64,000 bases of DNA, from NCBI RefSeq assembly GCF_016907925.1, contig NZ_JAFBCZ010000033.1, positions 1 to 64,000 of the forward strand. The letters run 5' to 3'. Positions 9,201-17,100 of the stretch are shown piece after piece (positions within the stretch are counted from its first letter, which is position 1; each line of letters begins with the position of its first letter). The notes beneath the pieces were generated by a model. The model made no database searches, was not told where the DNA came from, and saw only the letters and a program-made list of their open reading frames with translations. A program made the position numbers and the translations under genes. The DNA is from Herpetosiphon giganteus. Its GTDB lineage: Bacteria; Chloroflexota; Chloroflexia; Chloroflexales; Herpetosiphonaceae.

Positions 9201-9326
9201 CCATATATCTTCTTGAAGGGATGTATTAACAATATCAGCAGTAATAAGGTATGATTGATTGATATACATCCGCTGCGGATACACTACCTTCAATTGGATT
9301 TGAAATCCTAATCTATCTATAGTCAT
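6288..9326 (-). CDS. NB-ARC/TPR signalling ATPase with N-terminal beta-rich and adaptor-like domains
   Basis: A 1012-residue STAND-type protein and last gene of the five-gene operon. Residues 1-130 look like a beta sandwich. Residues about 145-230 form a domain shared with the small protein at 48744-49082 (both contain GDV-x-A-x-HTI-x-V then LPQP-DP). Then comes NB-ARC: Walker A GLGGIGKTS near residue 278, Walker B RLLIFDNCE, the GLPL-like GHLPLAL and an LHPL motif. The C-terminal 400 residues hold at least eight 42-residue TPR units of the bacterial kinesin-light-chain type (NNLALVLERQGQYGEAQALF). Such proteins switch from ADP- to ATP-bound oligomers when the repeats sense a ligand. It overlaps the CHAT gene by ATGA; the start has AGGAGA upstream. 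The first 570 bases of the gene are clearly more AT-rich than the rest. Confidence 0.9.
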   Translation of the reverse strand: MTIDRLGFQIQLKVVYPQRMYINQSYLITADIVNTSLQEDIWHTIGEEYPFTCIINGNELFDVDTIERQIVVHRFGGSYGPAQFLVSPQSSEHDASLEIALINQHGIPVKVQELNGIEILNITDLDRPINPAIPYLVDAFLTNYPNYDNKKVTTAFESILMGNPALINGHAVSLFFPESPNSSHALISVGDVYADHTITVQLPQPIDPLPAALAAIASIPLNDVPAPRLDLPHASRLPFEASPHFVGREAELKALAQAIGTARPAVVMPAVATGLGGIGKTSLVTEFAYRYGVYFHGGVFWLNCTDPDQVATQIASCAVGLNIDIAGMALNEQAQRVMIAWQSPMPRLLIFDNCENQDILDQWKPTIGGCRVLVTSRSDHWTRVTQIRLGLLSLVDSRTLLQNLCARLNDMEADAIVTDLGHLPLALHLAGSYLNTYPHHTVDQYRKDLTIAHRSLKGHGALPSPTRHELDVEATFSLSFNQLDPTNAIDALALEMLDGAAWCAHGVPLSRYLVLAFVPDGTDNDDAVDALRLLQRLGLLDGTDTVILHPLMAQVVHARLGSPEALLMVEDRLGTAASRAHATGVPSNMLSLEPHLRQATMRALERGGVRAARLSNNLGGFEEQRGAYREAQALFERALIISEAVLGVDHPETAMIINNLALVLERQGQYGAAQGLFERALAINEAVLGADNPATAQSVNNLALVLERQGQYTKAKELFERALAVREAVLGVDHPETAQSVDNLAVVLERQGQYGAAQELFERALAINETVLGTDHPATAAILNNLALVLERQGRYGEAQALFERTLAVREAMLGADHPDTATSVNNLASVLAQQGQYGEAQALFERALAINEAVLGVDHPAAAAILNNLAFILERQERYVEAQALFERALAVRERMLGVDHPDTAISINNLAMVLDEQGRYGEAQALFEQALVVRKAMLGVDHPDTMATMNNLARVLETQRQYAKAQSLYEQAFSISKRILGFTHPDTQSLQQDVGRVQRLHQDTKKKRQK
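6320..7500 (-). repeat. Tandem 126-bp DNA repeats encoding TPR units
   Basis: Eight or so near-identical 126-base units, each encoding a 42-residue TPR. Their DNA similarity to one another and to the array at 15300-16590 invites unequal crossing-over and change of repeat number. Confidence 0.8.
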
Positions 9327-10906
9327 ACGATCTCTCCTGATCGTGGTCTGATTTTAAGCCGACAGAGTGGATTTCCATAATAAATATACATATGACTATA
9401 TATTAATGCAAGTCCTACATTCCTCGGGCTATCAGATGCATGCTCATAATCATCAATGGCTCTGCGTCGCATAAAACGTAAAAATTCAGGAATGGTAATC
9501 CCAGTAGGATTCGTTGATGCTGTATCAAATAGTTGCTGTGCAAGCCTTTGTGCAAATTCACTCTGTACTTGTCCCGTTACCCCGATGTATCCATCTGCTT
9601 TTCGTGATAATATAACCTCAGCAAATCCTGTAGAAATCCCTTTTTTTGTCATCGTTCTTCCTGAATAACATGCATTAATAAAGACAATTGTTTGTTTAAG
9701 ATGATCTGGCTTGAGTCGTTCAAGATCAAGAACTGTCAAGTAATCTTCAGGGGACTTGGATATTCTTGGCCCAATACGATTTAACGTCGCATCATCCATA
9801 TTAAATTCACCATGACTAGCAAAATAAACCATTCCTATTAATTCTAGTTGTGAATAAACATCATTTATAAATAGTATAATATCTCTATAAGGATTATTAT
9901 ATTTTTCTATCATTTGAACTTCAATATTTCTTATATATTCATCTTCATGGTCAATATATGGCATTATGTATCCTATAACTTCTTTCTCATCAAATCTTAA
10001 ACGTATATATCTGTCAAAATCACTTACCTTAATCCAACGTGTTATCTTAGCAATATATCCAATATACTTTCCTGATTTTATTTTTATAAATTCCCATGGA
10101 ATATTCTTATTAGAATTATCAATAATAATAATATTAAGATCGTCATTAAAATATTCACATAAATCAATAAACCAACCTCCTATTTCAATAAAATCTCTTG
10201 AGAATTTTGATAAAGCACTAATTATATCATTAATACCTCTTTTATTCTTAATTAAATATTCAATTGATATATCATTTTCTATATCAATTGACTCAATATT
10301 AATATTAAATTTCCCATTAAATCCTTGAATTGATATTTCTTTATCTGATTGGCGGTTTACATAAATAATTACATATCCATATGGCAATTCATAATTCATA
10401 TCAACATCAACAATTTTTTCTAATTCTTTCATATTAACATCTTCTATTCGTGTTATTAATTCTGTATTAGAGTTATCTTCCATTAAATTTATGACACCTC
10501 CTAGTAATTTTATTGCATCATCATTAGTGGTTTTTACTAAAATTGAAATCTCGGCTGCAGGAATTTTATATCCTTTATTTACTTTTATGCTAAATTTATA
10601 TTCACTGCTTACACCATTCCAAATAAGATTATTTTGTTCAATAATCATATCAGGAACAGATGATAGTAGACTTATGGTTCTAATCTCTGCTATTTGAAAT
10701 TCCATCACTCCTGATGAAAGAGAATCACCGCGAACTGGACAAACATGTATCGCATAGGTTTTAGAAGGATCAATTATCCATTGATTTGGATTCATAGAAG
10801 ATGGGGTTACAACTCTGCTCTCCTCGCGTATTTCTAGTTTAAACCATACAAGGGGTTGCTTTTTTCGAGAATGAACAGAGGATACCAATTTTGGCCAGAA
10901 ACCCAT
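9323..10906 (-). CDS. CHAT-domain (caspase-like) protease, putative effector
   Basis: A 527-residue protein. The first 200 residues are beta-rich with no recognised family. The C-terminal half is a CHAT protease: the PWEFI stretch found in many CHAT domains near residue 270, the catalytic His in YFASHGEF near residue 362, and the catalytic Cys in FINACYSG near residue 411, followed by the usual GYIGVTG strand. Both active-site residues are present, so it should be an active Cys protease. It starts one base after the VWA gene stop (TAATATG) and overlaps the NB-ARC gene by four bases, so it is translated as part of that operon. The gene is strikingly AT-rich against its neighbours, which suggests recent exchange of the effector. 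The substrate is unknown. Confidence 0.85.
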   Translation of the reverse strand: MGFWPKLVSSVHSRKKQPLVWFKLEIREESRVVTPSSMNPNQWIIDPSKTYAIHVCPVRGDSLSSGVMEFQIAEIRTISLLSSVPDMIIEQNNLIWNGVSSEYKFSIKVNKGYKIPAAEISILVKTTNDDAIKLLGGVINLMEDNSNTELITRIEDVNMKELEKIVDVDMNYELPYGYVIIYVNRQSDKEISIQGFNGKFNINIESIDIENDISIEYLIKNKRGINDIISALSKFSRDFIEIGGWFIDLCEYFNDDLNIIIIDNSNKNIPWEFIKIKSGKYIGYIAKITRWIKVSDFDRYIRLRFDEKEVIGYIMPYIDHEDEYIRNIEVQMIEKYNNPYRDIILFINDVYSQLELIGMVYFASHGEFNMDDATLNRIGPRISKSPEDYLTVLDLERLKPDHLKQTIVFINACYSGRTMTKKGISTGFAEVILSRKADGYIGVTGQVQSEFAQRLAQQLFDTASTNPTGITIPEFLRFMRRRAIDDYEHASDSPRNVGLALIYSHMYIYYGNPLCRLKIRPRSGEIV

Positions 10907-10907
10907 A

Positions 10908-12680
10908 TTACTGTCCTCTTTCTATTCGGGGAAGAACAGTAATCAAATCCGCTCCAAGAGTTCGTGCAAGAAGCCTTGGTAATGTTCGTAGATATTTAGG
11001 TTGGGGATCAAGTACAATCATCGTTACGCCTTTTATTTGACGTAACATCTCAGCCTTAACAAAGGCATCATCAATTCCCTGGCGTTGCACTGCTTCGGTC
11101 GGGATCACTCCTTCCCTACTATTTTGGAGGGGAATATTTCCTCTCCCATCAGTTAATACAACCAAGGTAATATGCTGCGTGTATCGTCTATTATCAGATA
11201 GTTCACGAACGATCGTTGTATACGCGACATCAAGTCCATGCGCTAAGGGGGTTGCACGTCCTGATGGGGTTGTTAGGATTCTCCCTAGTTGTGGAACTAA
11301 GACATTTTTTAACTCAACTGATTGTGCTCTAATTGATTCTTCTGGTATGGGATTGTGTATTCCAATCTGAATAATATGAATGCGCGCACGGTGATGATAC
11401 GCTTGCTGTAAATAGGGATTTATGGCATCTTCCCATTGACAATAGGAAAAGCAGGTATAGTCTAAAGCTAGAATAAGTAAATAATCTGGATTCGGTTGGC
11501 GGATATAGGATTGAATATGTTCTCTGTTGATCACCATTGCTTGTCCGTTCTGCTGTTCTTCACGACGATGCCGAAAAGCAGTAAAAAGCGTTGGTATAAT
11601 TGCAATATCAGTTGTATCCCTTAAAGGACGATAGCCTATTGGATGCCCAAAACTTAATCCGGACAAAGGCGAGGGTCGTATAGAATACTTTAGTGCCGCT
11701 TGCTGATTGTTAGTAAAAGAAAAATTATCTTCTAGATACATCATTTCTTCGGTAAATGAAATATCTTCGGACAATGTTGTCATGACTTCCGAATTTGCAG
11801 AATCGGCCAAAAAGTTACTCGTCAAATCTGGTACATTTTGAGGGAATGTCCGATCTTGTGGTACGATGAATGAAGTTTCCTGTGTAGGCTCCTGTGATAT
11901 CTGATTGCGATATGAAGTACCTACAATTTTCGGTTTTTCTTTCACATTCCGACCAAGCAATCTAGCAGCGGTCTGAACATGGAGGAGCCGAACATGCGGT
12001 TCGCCTTGTAACCGTGCCAATGTATAACTTAACATAGTCAATGTAATATCTCGTCTCATTCCCAAACCCGACATTGGATAGGTACAAAGATACTCAAGTA
12101 ACGATTTATCAAATGTTGGATGTATAGCGATAGCACGTTTTAATTGGTGTCTTAATCCAGACTGTTGCCACAACACATGTATCCTTTTAGGCTCAAGTGT
12201 TCTTGGTCGTATACGAACAGAAAATCGATCAAGAATATGGGGTGATACAAGTGTAATATCTTGCTCCATAGCCTGTGCAATCCACCACATATTAGGTTCC
12301 CACAAATCTTTCTGCCCATAACGTTCAATTGCTATATGTGACTGATTAATGCACACTATACATGTACGCTTTGCCATAAGATTGATACGTGCAAGATCGG
12401 GTATTTTAATGATTCGAGGATTAAGCTTATCGGAGTATAATATACCCTCACTGTTAAAGGGGAACCCAGGAATTTCTGGAAACCCCCATAATTCATCTTC
12501 GGTTGAATAAGGAAGAATAACGCCTTGACGTGGTGTATAAGAGGTCAAACAAATCATTTCTGAAAGTATCGATACAATGCTTTCAAGAATCTGTGCAGAC
12601 CCATCCAATATGAGAATATTCCGAAGATAAGAACTTAAACTCGCACTGGCCAATAAATGAAGAATATCGTCTTCAATCAT
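10908..12680 (-). CDS. VWA-domain protein resembling magnesium chelatase subunit D
   Basis: A 590-residue protein. The C-terminal 190 residues have the fold order of chelatase D-type VWA domains: YLLILALDYT at about residue 405, then RIHIIQIG, LVVLTDGRGN near 510 and a final TMIVLDPQPKY-like strand. The metal-binding MIDAS motif is degenerate: DYTCF stands where D-x-S-x-S is expected, while the later TDG is kept. The N-terminal 250 residues resemble a weak AAA-type module without a clear P-loop. It overlaps the AAA+ gene by eight bases. In MoxR-VWA pairs the ATPase remodels a target presented by the VWA partner; no bacteriochlorophyll gene is nearby, so a role in pigment synthesis is unlikely. 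Confidence 0.75.
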   Translation of the reverse strand: MIEDDILHLLASASLSSYLRNILILDGSAQILESIVSILSEMICLTSYTPRQGVILPYSTEDELWGFPEIPGFPFNSEGILYSDKLNPRIIKIPDLARINLMAKRTCIVCINQSHIAIERYGQKDLWEPNMWWIAQAMEQDITLVSPHILDRFSVRIRPRTLEPKRIHVLWQQSGLRHQLKRAIAIHPTFDKSLLEYLCTYPMSGLGMRRDITLTMLSYTLARLQGEPHVRLLHVQTAARLLGRNVKEKPKIVGTSYRNQISQEPTQETSFIVPQDRTFPQNVPDLTSNFLADSANSEVMTTLSEDISFTEEMMYLEDNFSFTNNQQAALKYSIRPSPLSGLSFGHPIGYRPLRDTTDIAIIPTLFTAFRHRREEQQNGQAMVINREHIQSYIRQPNPDYLLILALDYTCFSYCQWEDAINPYLQQAYHHRARIHIIQIGIHNPIPEESIRAQSVELKNVLVPQLGRILTTPSGRATPLAHGLDVAYTTIVRELSDNRRYTQHITLVVLTDGRGNIPLQNSREGVIPTEAVQRQGIDDAFVKAEMLRQIKGVTMIVLDPQPKYLRTLPRLLARTLGADLITVLPRIERGQ

Positions 12681-13644
12681 GATAAATCAATTCTGCTAAA
12701 CGCTCTTCCTCCTCCTCTGTCCATCCATAGTGCATACTTTCCATACGCCGATGATAAATTGCAAGTGGAGCTATCTGCTTAAGATGGTCTCTTGGATCAT
12801 CAATATGTGATTGAAGAGCCTTCGATGCCTTGAGGGCTAGTGCCATCATCTGATCGCCCCGATGACCCTCAAGATTGAAGCCCTGCGCAATTCGCGCACA
12901 TCGACGAAGATCATCATCACTTAATACTATAGTAGTCGCATCTATCCGTGCACGATTAAGGATGTCTCTTCGGGTATGATCATTGGCAAGTATGTCTTGG
13001 AGCCATGGAGTGATGTCATGGTCGCGATTATAGCTCTCCACTGCCGCATTAAAATTAAGTAATGTACGAAGGATATCAACACGTATTTCAATATCATCTT
13101 CGGTAGACGGCATAACCATCAAGCCAAACCGATCCAATAATTGAGGGCGTAATAATCCTTCCTCAGGATTCATGGTTCCAACGAAGGTGAAATTTAACTT
13201 TTTCGATTGTTCATTTCGTCCTTCACGCTGAATCGTTAATAAACCGGTGGCAGTTACATCAAGGATAATGTTAACAATATGATCATCTAATAAATTTACT
13301 TCATCGATATAGAGTAATTTTTTATTCGCCTCTTCTAATAATCCTTGTTCTGTTTGGGCCTGACTTTGAAGTAGGGAGGGAATATTCCACCCTCCAATTA
13401 CCCGATCAGTGGTTGCATTAATAGGGATTGTTACGGGAACATGTCCGTCCATCATCATAGAGAATGCTCGTACAGCCGTGGATTTTCCCGAACCTCGATG
13501 ACCACTAATTAAGACGCCTAAAAGCCCTGGTTCTACATAGGCTAGTTCCAAAGCCAACTTCAGGGTATTTTGTCCAACAATGGCACTATAGGGCAAGATG
13601 GCCGGATGAAACGGTGAAGGAATAGACATTACTGGTGTTTCCAT
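12673..13644 (-). CDS. AAA+ ATPase of the magnesium chelatase I / MoxR type
   Basis: A 323-residue ATPase, about the normal length of ChlI/BchI. Walker A GHRGSGKST is near residue 51, Walker B LLYIDEVNLLD near 113, sensor 1 in FVGTMNPEEG near 160 and DRFGL shortly after; the C-terminal helical lid keeps the RRxMESMHYGW-like end. It should form a hexamer that works with the VWA partner encoded next. Start is ambiguous: ATG at 13644 overlaps the upstream gene by 16 bases, while ATG at 13629 gives a TAATG junction; both are in frame and only five residues apart. It is the second gene of the operon whose promoter is at 14018-14046. Confidence 0.85.
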   Translation of the reverse strand: METPVMSIPSPFHPAILPYSAIVGQNTLKLALELAYVEPGLLGVLISGHRGSGKSTAVRAFSMMMDGHVPVTIPINATTDRVIGGWNIPSLLQSQAQTEQGLLEEANKKLLYIDEVNLLDDHIVNIILDVTATGLLTIQREGRNEQSKKLNFTFVGTMNPEEGLLRPQLLDRFGLMVMPSTEDDIEIRVDILRTLLNFNAAVESYNRDHDITPWLQDILANDHTRRDILNRARIDATTIVLSDDDLRRCARIAQGFNLEGHRGDQMMALALKASKALQSHIDDPRDHLKQIAPLAIYHRRMESMHYGWTEEEEERLAELIYHD

Positions 13645-13985
13645 AATAACTTTACCTGTAATTGTGCTTCTGCACCAACTTTAGCTAAAATTGCACCCGT
13701 TTCTGTACTTAATTTAATAGCCAATTGAATTTCAAATTCATTAGGACGAATGGACTGATCAAATGCCTTAATATGAGTGATGGCAGCCTTGGCACAATTT
13801 CGCACTAAGGTGAAGCCTTCTCCCATTAAATCCGCTGTTGAACGAATAACTTTTTGGGGGCTTCGAAAATGCTGATCAGAGAAATCATCATGAACCCCGC
13901 TTCCATCGGCTGTTACATCACTTGTCTCAATCAAAAATGTAATTGGCTCTCCATCAACATACTCGGTTGTCTCAATAATAGTCAT
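13629..13985 (-). CDS. Trypco1-like small protein (CU044_2847 family)
   Basis: A 118-residue protein and first gene of the five-gene operon. The C-terminal third has the pattern of the trypsin-co-occurring domain 1 family: EFEIQLAIKLSTETGAI, then KVGAEAQLQVKLLWK, a strand-helix-strand module. Family members are known as fixed small components next to trypsin- or caspase-like effectors in bacterial conflict systems, probably as adaptors; the molecular role is unknown. The start at 13985 is chosen over the in-frame 14027 because TGAGG stands about seven bases upstream and MTIIETTEYVDG fits the family N-terminus. The predicted mRNA begins near 14011. Confidence 0.75.
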   Translation of the reverse strand: MTIIETTEYVDGEPITFLIETSDVTADGSGVHDDFSDQHFRSPQKVIRSTADLMGEGFTLVRNCAKAAITHIKAFDQSIRPNEFEIQLAIKLSTETGAILAKVGAEAQLQVKLLWKHQ

Positions 13986-14017
13986 AATGTATACCTCATC
14001 TAGAATGGAGTAAAAGT

Positions 14018-14046
14018 ATCCTAGCAAACAAATATGGTCTTGACAA
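14018..14046 (-). promoter_or_regulatory. Promoter of the five-gene conflict operon
   Basis: On the minus strand TTGTCA (14046-14041) and TAGGAT (14023-14018) are 17 bases apart. The segment TTTGCTAGGATA is identical to that of the promoter of the six-gene operon at 47767-47795. The leader to the first start codon is about 26 bases. Confidence 0.6.
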
Positions 14047-14172
14047 TAGGATCATTAATCTTACAGGGATATACGATGGAACTAGTTAAAATGATGCTAC
14101 AAAATTCAATCCCCTTTTCCATCATCTCCACACGCGGGATGGACACGCCACCATGCTCATTCCACGCCAAAT

Positions 14173-17100
14173 CTATTCAGCCCGATTGGCGGCTATCGCC
14201 TGAAGCTGACCAATCATAGGCTGATAGATCTCCCCCAACCCCGTCATATCAACTGTCTCCCCTTGAAGGATTGCCCGTGCTGCTCGTAACGCGCGAGCAG
14301 CATCCATCCAGGGCGAGTCCTCTGATCCACCCGCAGCGGTTTGGTCACTCATGGTGCTCAGGCGTACGACAAGCTGACTGATGATGGCAGGATCATTCTG
14401 TTGGAGCGCATCGGCAGTGGTCTGCAATAGGGGCATGACGTGGCGGTAGATTGGATGGATGGCAATCCGCATCTGCGCAATAGTAAACTGGAAATGGTCG
14501 CTCAGTTGCGGGAGTAACATTTGCCATAGGGTTTCATCGTCACGCAGCCAGGCTTGAAGCGTCTGCATAAAGCGTGCAGCGCCCTCCATCGGCAGCGCAT
14601 CGTTCGTTGCGAGTGGCTCAAGCTGTGTCGCAACCTGTTGGCGGGCAGCAAGGTCATCCGTTTTGAGTGCTGTAACTACTGCCTGACAGACCTGTTCTAG
14701 CACGGCCTCACATCTGGCGGTCTCACGCGCACTGCTGAGCCACTGGTCAATCAGGTCGGTCATGCTGCGTGGTGGTTCAATCGCGGCACGCATCTGACGT
14801 AGAAGATCGGCAAACAGAGGTGACAACTGTGGTGCCAGCCGTACCATCCGCTCCCCATCATTCCGCAACCATGCTTGCAGAAATCCCAAAAATGTATGCG
14901 CACCATCAAGCGGCAGAGGGGGTCGGCGACGAAGGATCACCAGTTGCTCGGCGAGCCATGAACGCAGCGCCGCACTATCTAGCTGGATCGATTGCACTAC
15001 CCGTTGACACAAGGCTTGGATGAGGATTGCCAGCGTATCGTGATCCTGAGAATGTTCCGTCCACAGCAGCAATTGCTCACGCAACGGCAACATCGCCTGC
15101 CAAACCAATGATACATGAGCGATTCCTTGAGCCGCCGCCTTCATTCCGGCAGTCATTGCCTGTTCCTGTGCCTGCGCAAATTGGGCAAACCCCTCCACAT
15201 GAGCATTCTGCGCAAGGAGCATTTCCCCCAGCAAATATTGCGTGGTGACCGCTGCCAACACATTGCCACGTCGTTCGGCGATTATCAATGCTCGTTCATA
15301 TAACCCCTGCGCCTCTCCATACCGGCCTTGCTGTGCCAAGAATCCCGCCAGATTGTTCATGCTCGAAGCCGTATACTGATGATCTTCCCCCAAAACCGCT
15401 TCAATGATGACCAAGGCCCGTTCGGACAACGACAGTGCCTCGGCATACCGCCCTTGTTGCGCCAAGACCCCCGCCAGATTGTTCATACTCGAAGCCGTAT
15501 GCGGATGTTCGGCACCCAATACCGATTCTCGCACCACCAACGCTCGTTCATATAATCTCTGTGCCTCGGCATACCGCCCTTGCCACGCCAAGACTGAAGC
15601 CAAATTGTTCACACTCTGCGCCGTATCCGGATGATCTTCCCCCAACGCCGCTTTCGTCACCGTCAATGCCTGTTCATATAATCGCTGTGCCTCGGCATAC
15701 TGTCCTTGCTGTGCCAAAACTCCCGCCAGATTGTTCATACTTGAAGCTGTATCCGGATGCTCCATGCCGAACACTGTTTCCCGCACTGCCAACGCTCGTT
15801 CATACAAGCCCTGTGCTTCCCCATAACGCCCTTGCTGCTCCAAGACCGAAGCCAGTCCGTTCATACTCGCAGCCGTATGTGGATGTTCAGCCCCCAACAT
15901 TGCTTTATTGATGGCCAACGCTCGTTCTAACAAGACCTGCGCCTCGGCATACTGCCCTTGCTCCGCCAAGACTCCCGCCAGATTGTTCAGACTCGCAGCC
16001 GTATGCGGATGTGCGTCCCCCAACACTGCTTCATTGATGGCCAAGGCCCGTTCATACAACCCCCGCGCCTCGGCATACCGCCCTTGCTGTGCTAAAAATC
16101 CCGCCAGATTATTTATACTCGCAGCCGTATCCGGATGATCATCCCCCAACACCGCTTCTCGTACTGCCAAGGCCCGTTCATACAACCCTCGCGCCTCGGC
16201 ATACTGTCCTTGTTGCTCCAAGACCCCCGCCAGATTGTTCATACTCGAAGCAGTATCCGGATGATCATCCCCCAACACCGCTTCATTGATGGCCAACGCC
16301 TGTTCACACAACGCCTGCGCCTCGGCATACTGTCCTTGTCGCTCCAAGACCCCCGCCAGATTGTTCACACTTGTCGCCGTATTGGGATGCTCATCCCCCA
16401 AGACCGCTTCATAGATGGCCAACGCCCGTTCATACAACCTCTGGGCCTCCCCATACCGCCCTTGATTATCCAAGACTGAAGCCAAATTATTGACACTCGT
16501 CGCCGTCTCCAAATGCTCGACCCCCAACACCGATTCATGGATGGCCAACGCCCGTTCATACAAAGGTTGCGCCTCTCCATACGCTCCCCGCAGTTGTTCA
16601 AAAAAACCAAGGCTATTCGTGAGACGGGCGGCGCTTTCATCTTCACGATCTAGCGCTCGTATAGTTGCATAGCGCAGGTGTGGTTCAAGGGATAACATGT
16701 GGCTCGGTATCCCATGCTTATTAATATGGACTGCTCCTGCCTTAATCCGATCTTCGACCACGGCCAGCATTTCCACTGATGCTAATCGCGACTGGACAAA
16801 TTGCGTGAGCAAGCGATGTAACACCACCGTGTCTATGCCATCCAGCAAGCCTAAATGCTGCAAGCGCCGTAACGCATCAACGGCATCATCGGCATCGGTA
16901 TCATCGGGTACAAACGCCAGCACCAAATCACGCGGCAGCGGCACGCCGGGCGCACACCACGCCGCCCCATCGAGTATGCTCAACGCCAAGGCATCAAGCG
17001 CATTGGTTGCATCAAGCTGGTTGAAACTGAGCAGAAACGTGGCTTCCACATCCTGTTCATGCCGTGTGGGTGAGGGCAACGCTCCCTTGCCCTTAAGCGA

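Noticed and set aside
10908-13644. Magnesium chelatase genes for (bacterio)chlorophyll synthesis
   Set aside because: No chelatase H subunit or other pigment gene is near, the VWA metal site is degenerate, and the genes are fused by overlaps to CHAT and NB-ARC genes.
15300-16590. CRISPR-like periodic repeats
   Set aside because: The 126-base period is exactly 42 codons and lies within an open frame coding for TPR units; there are no unique spacers.
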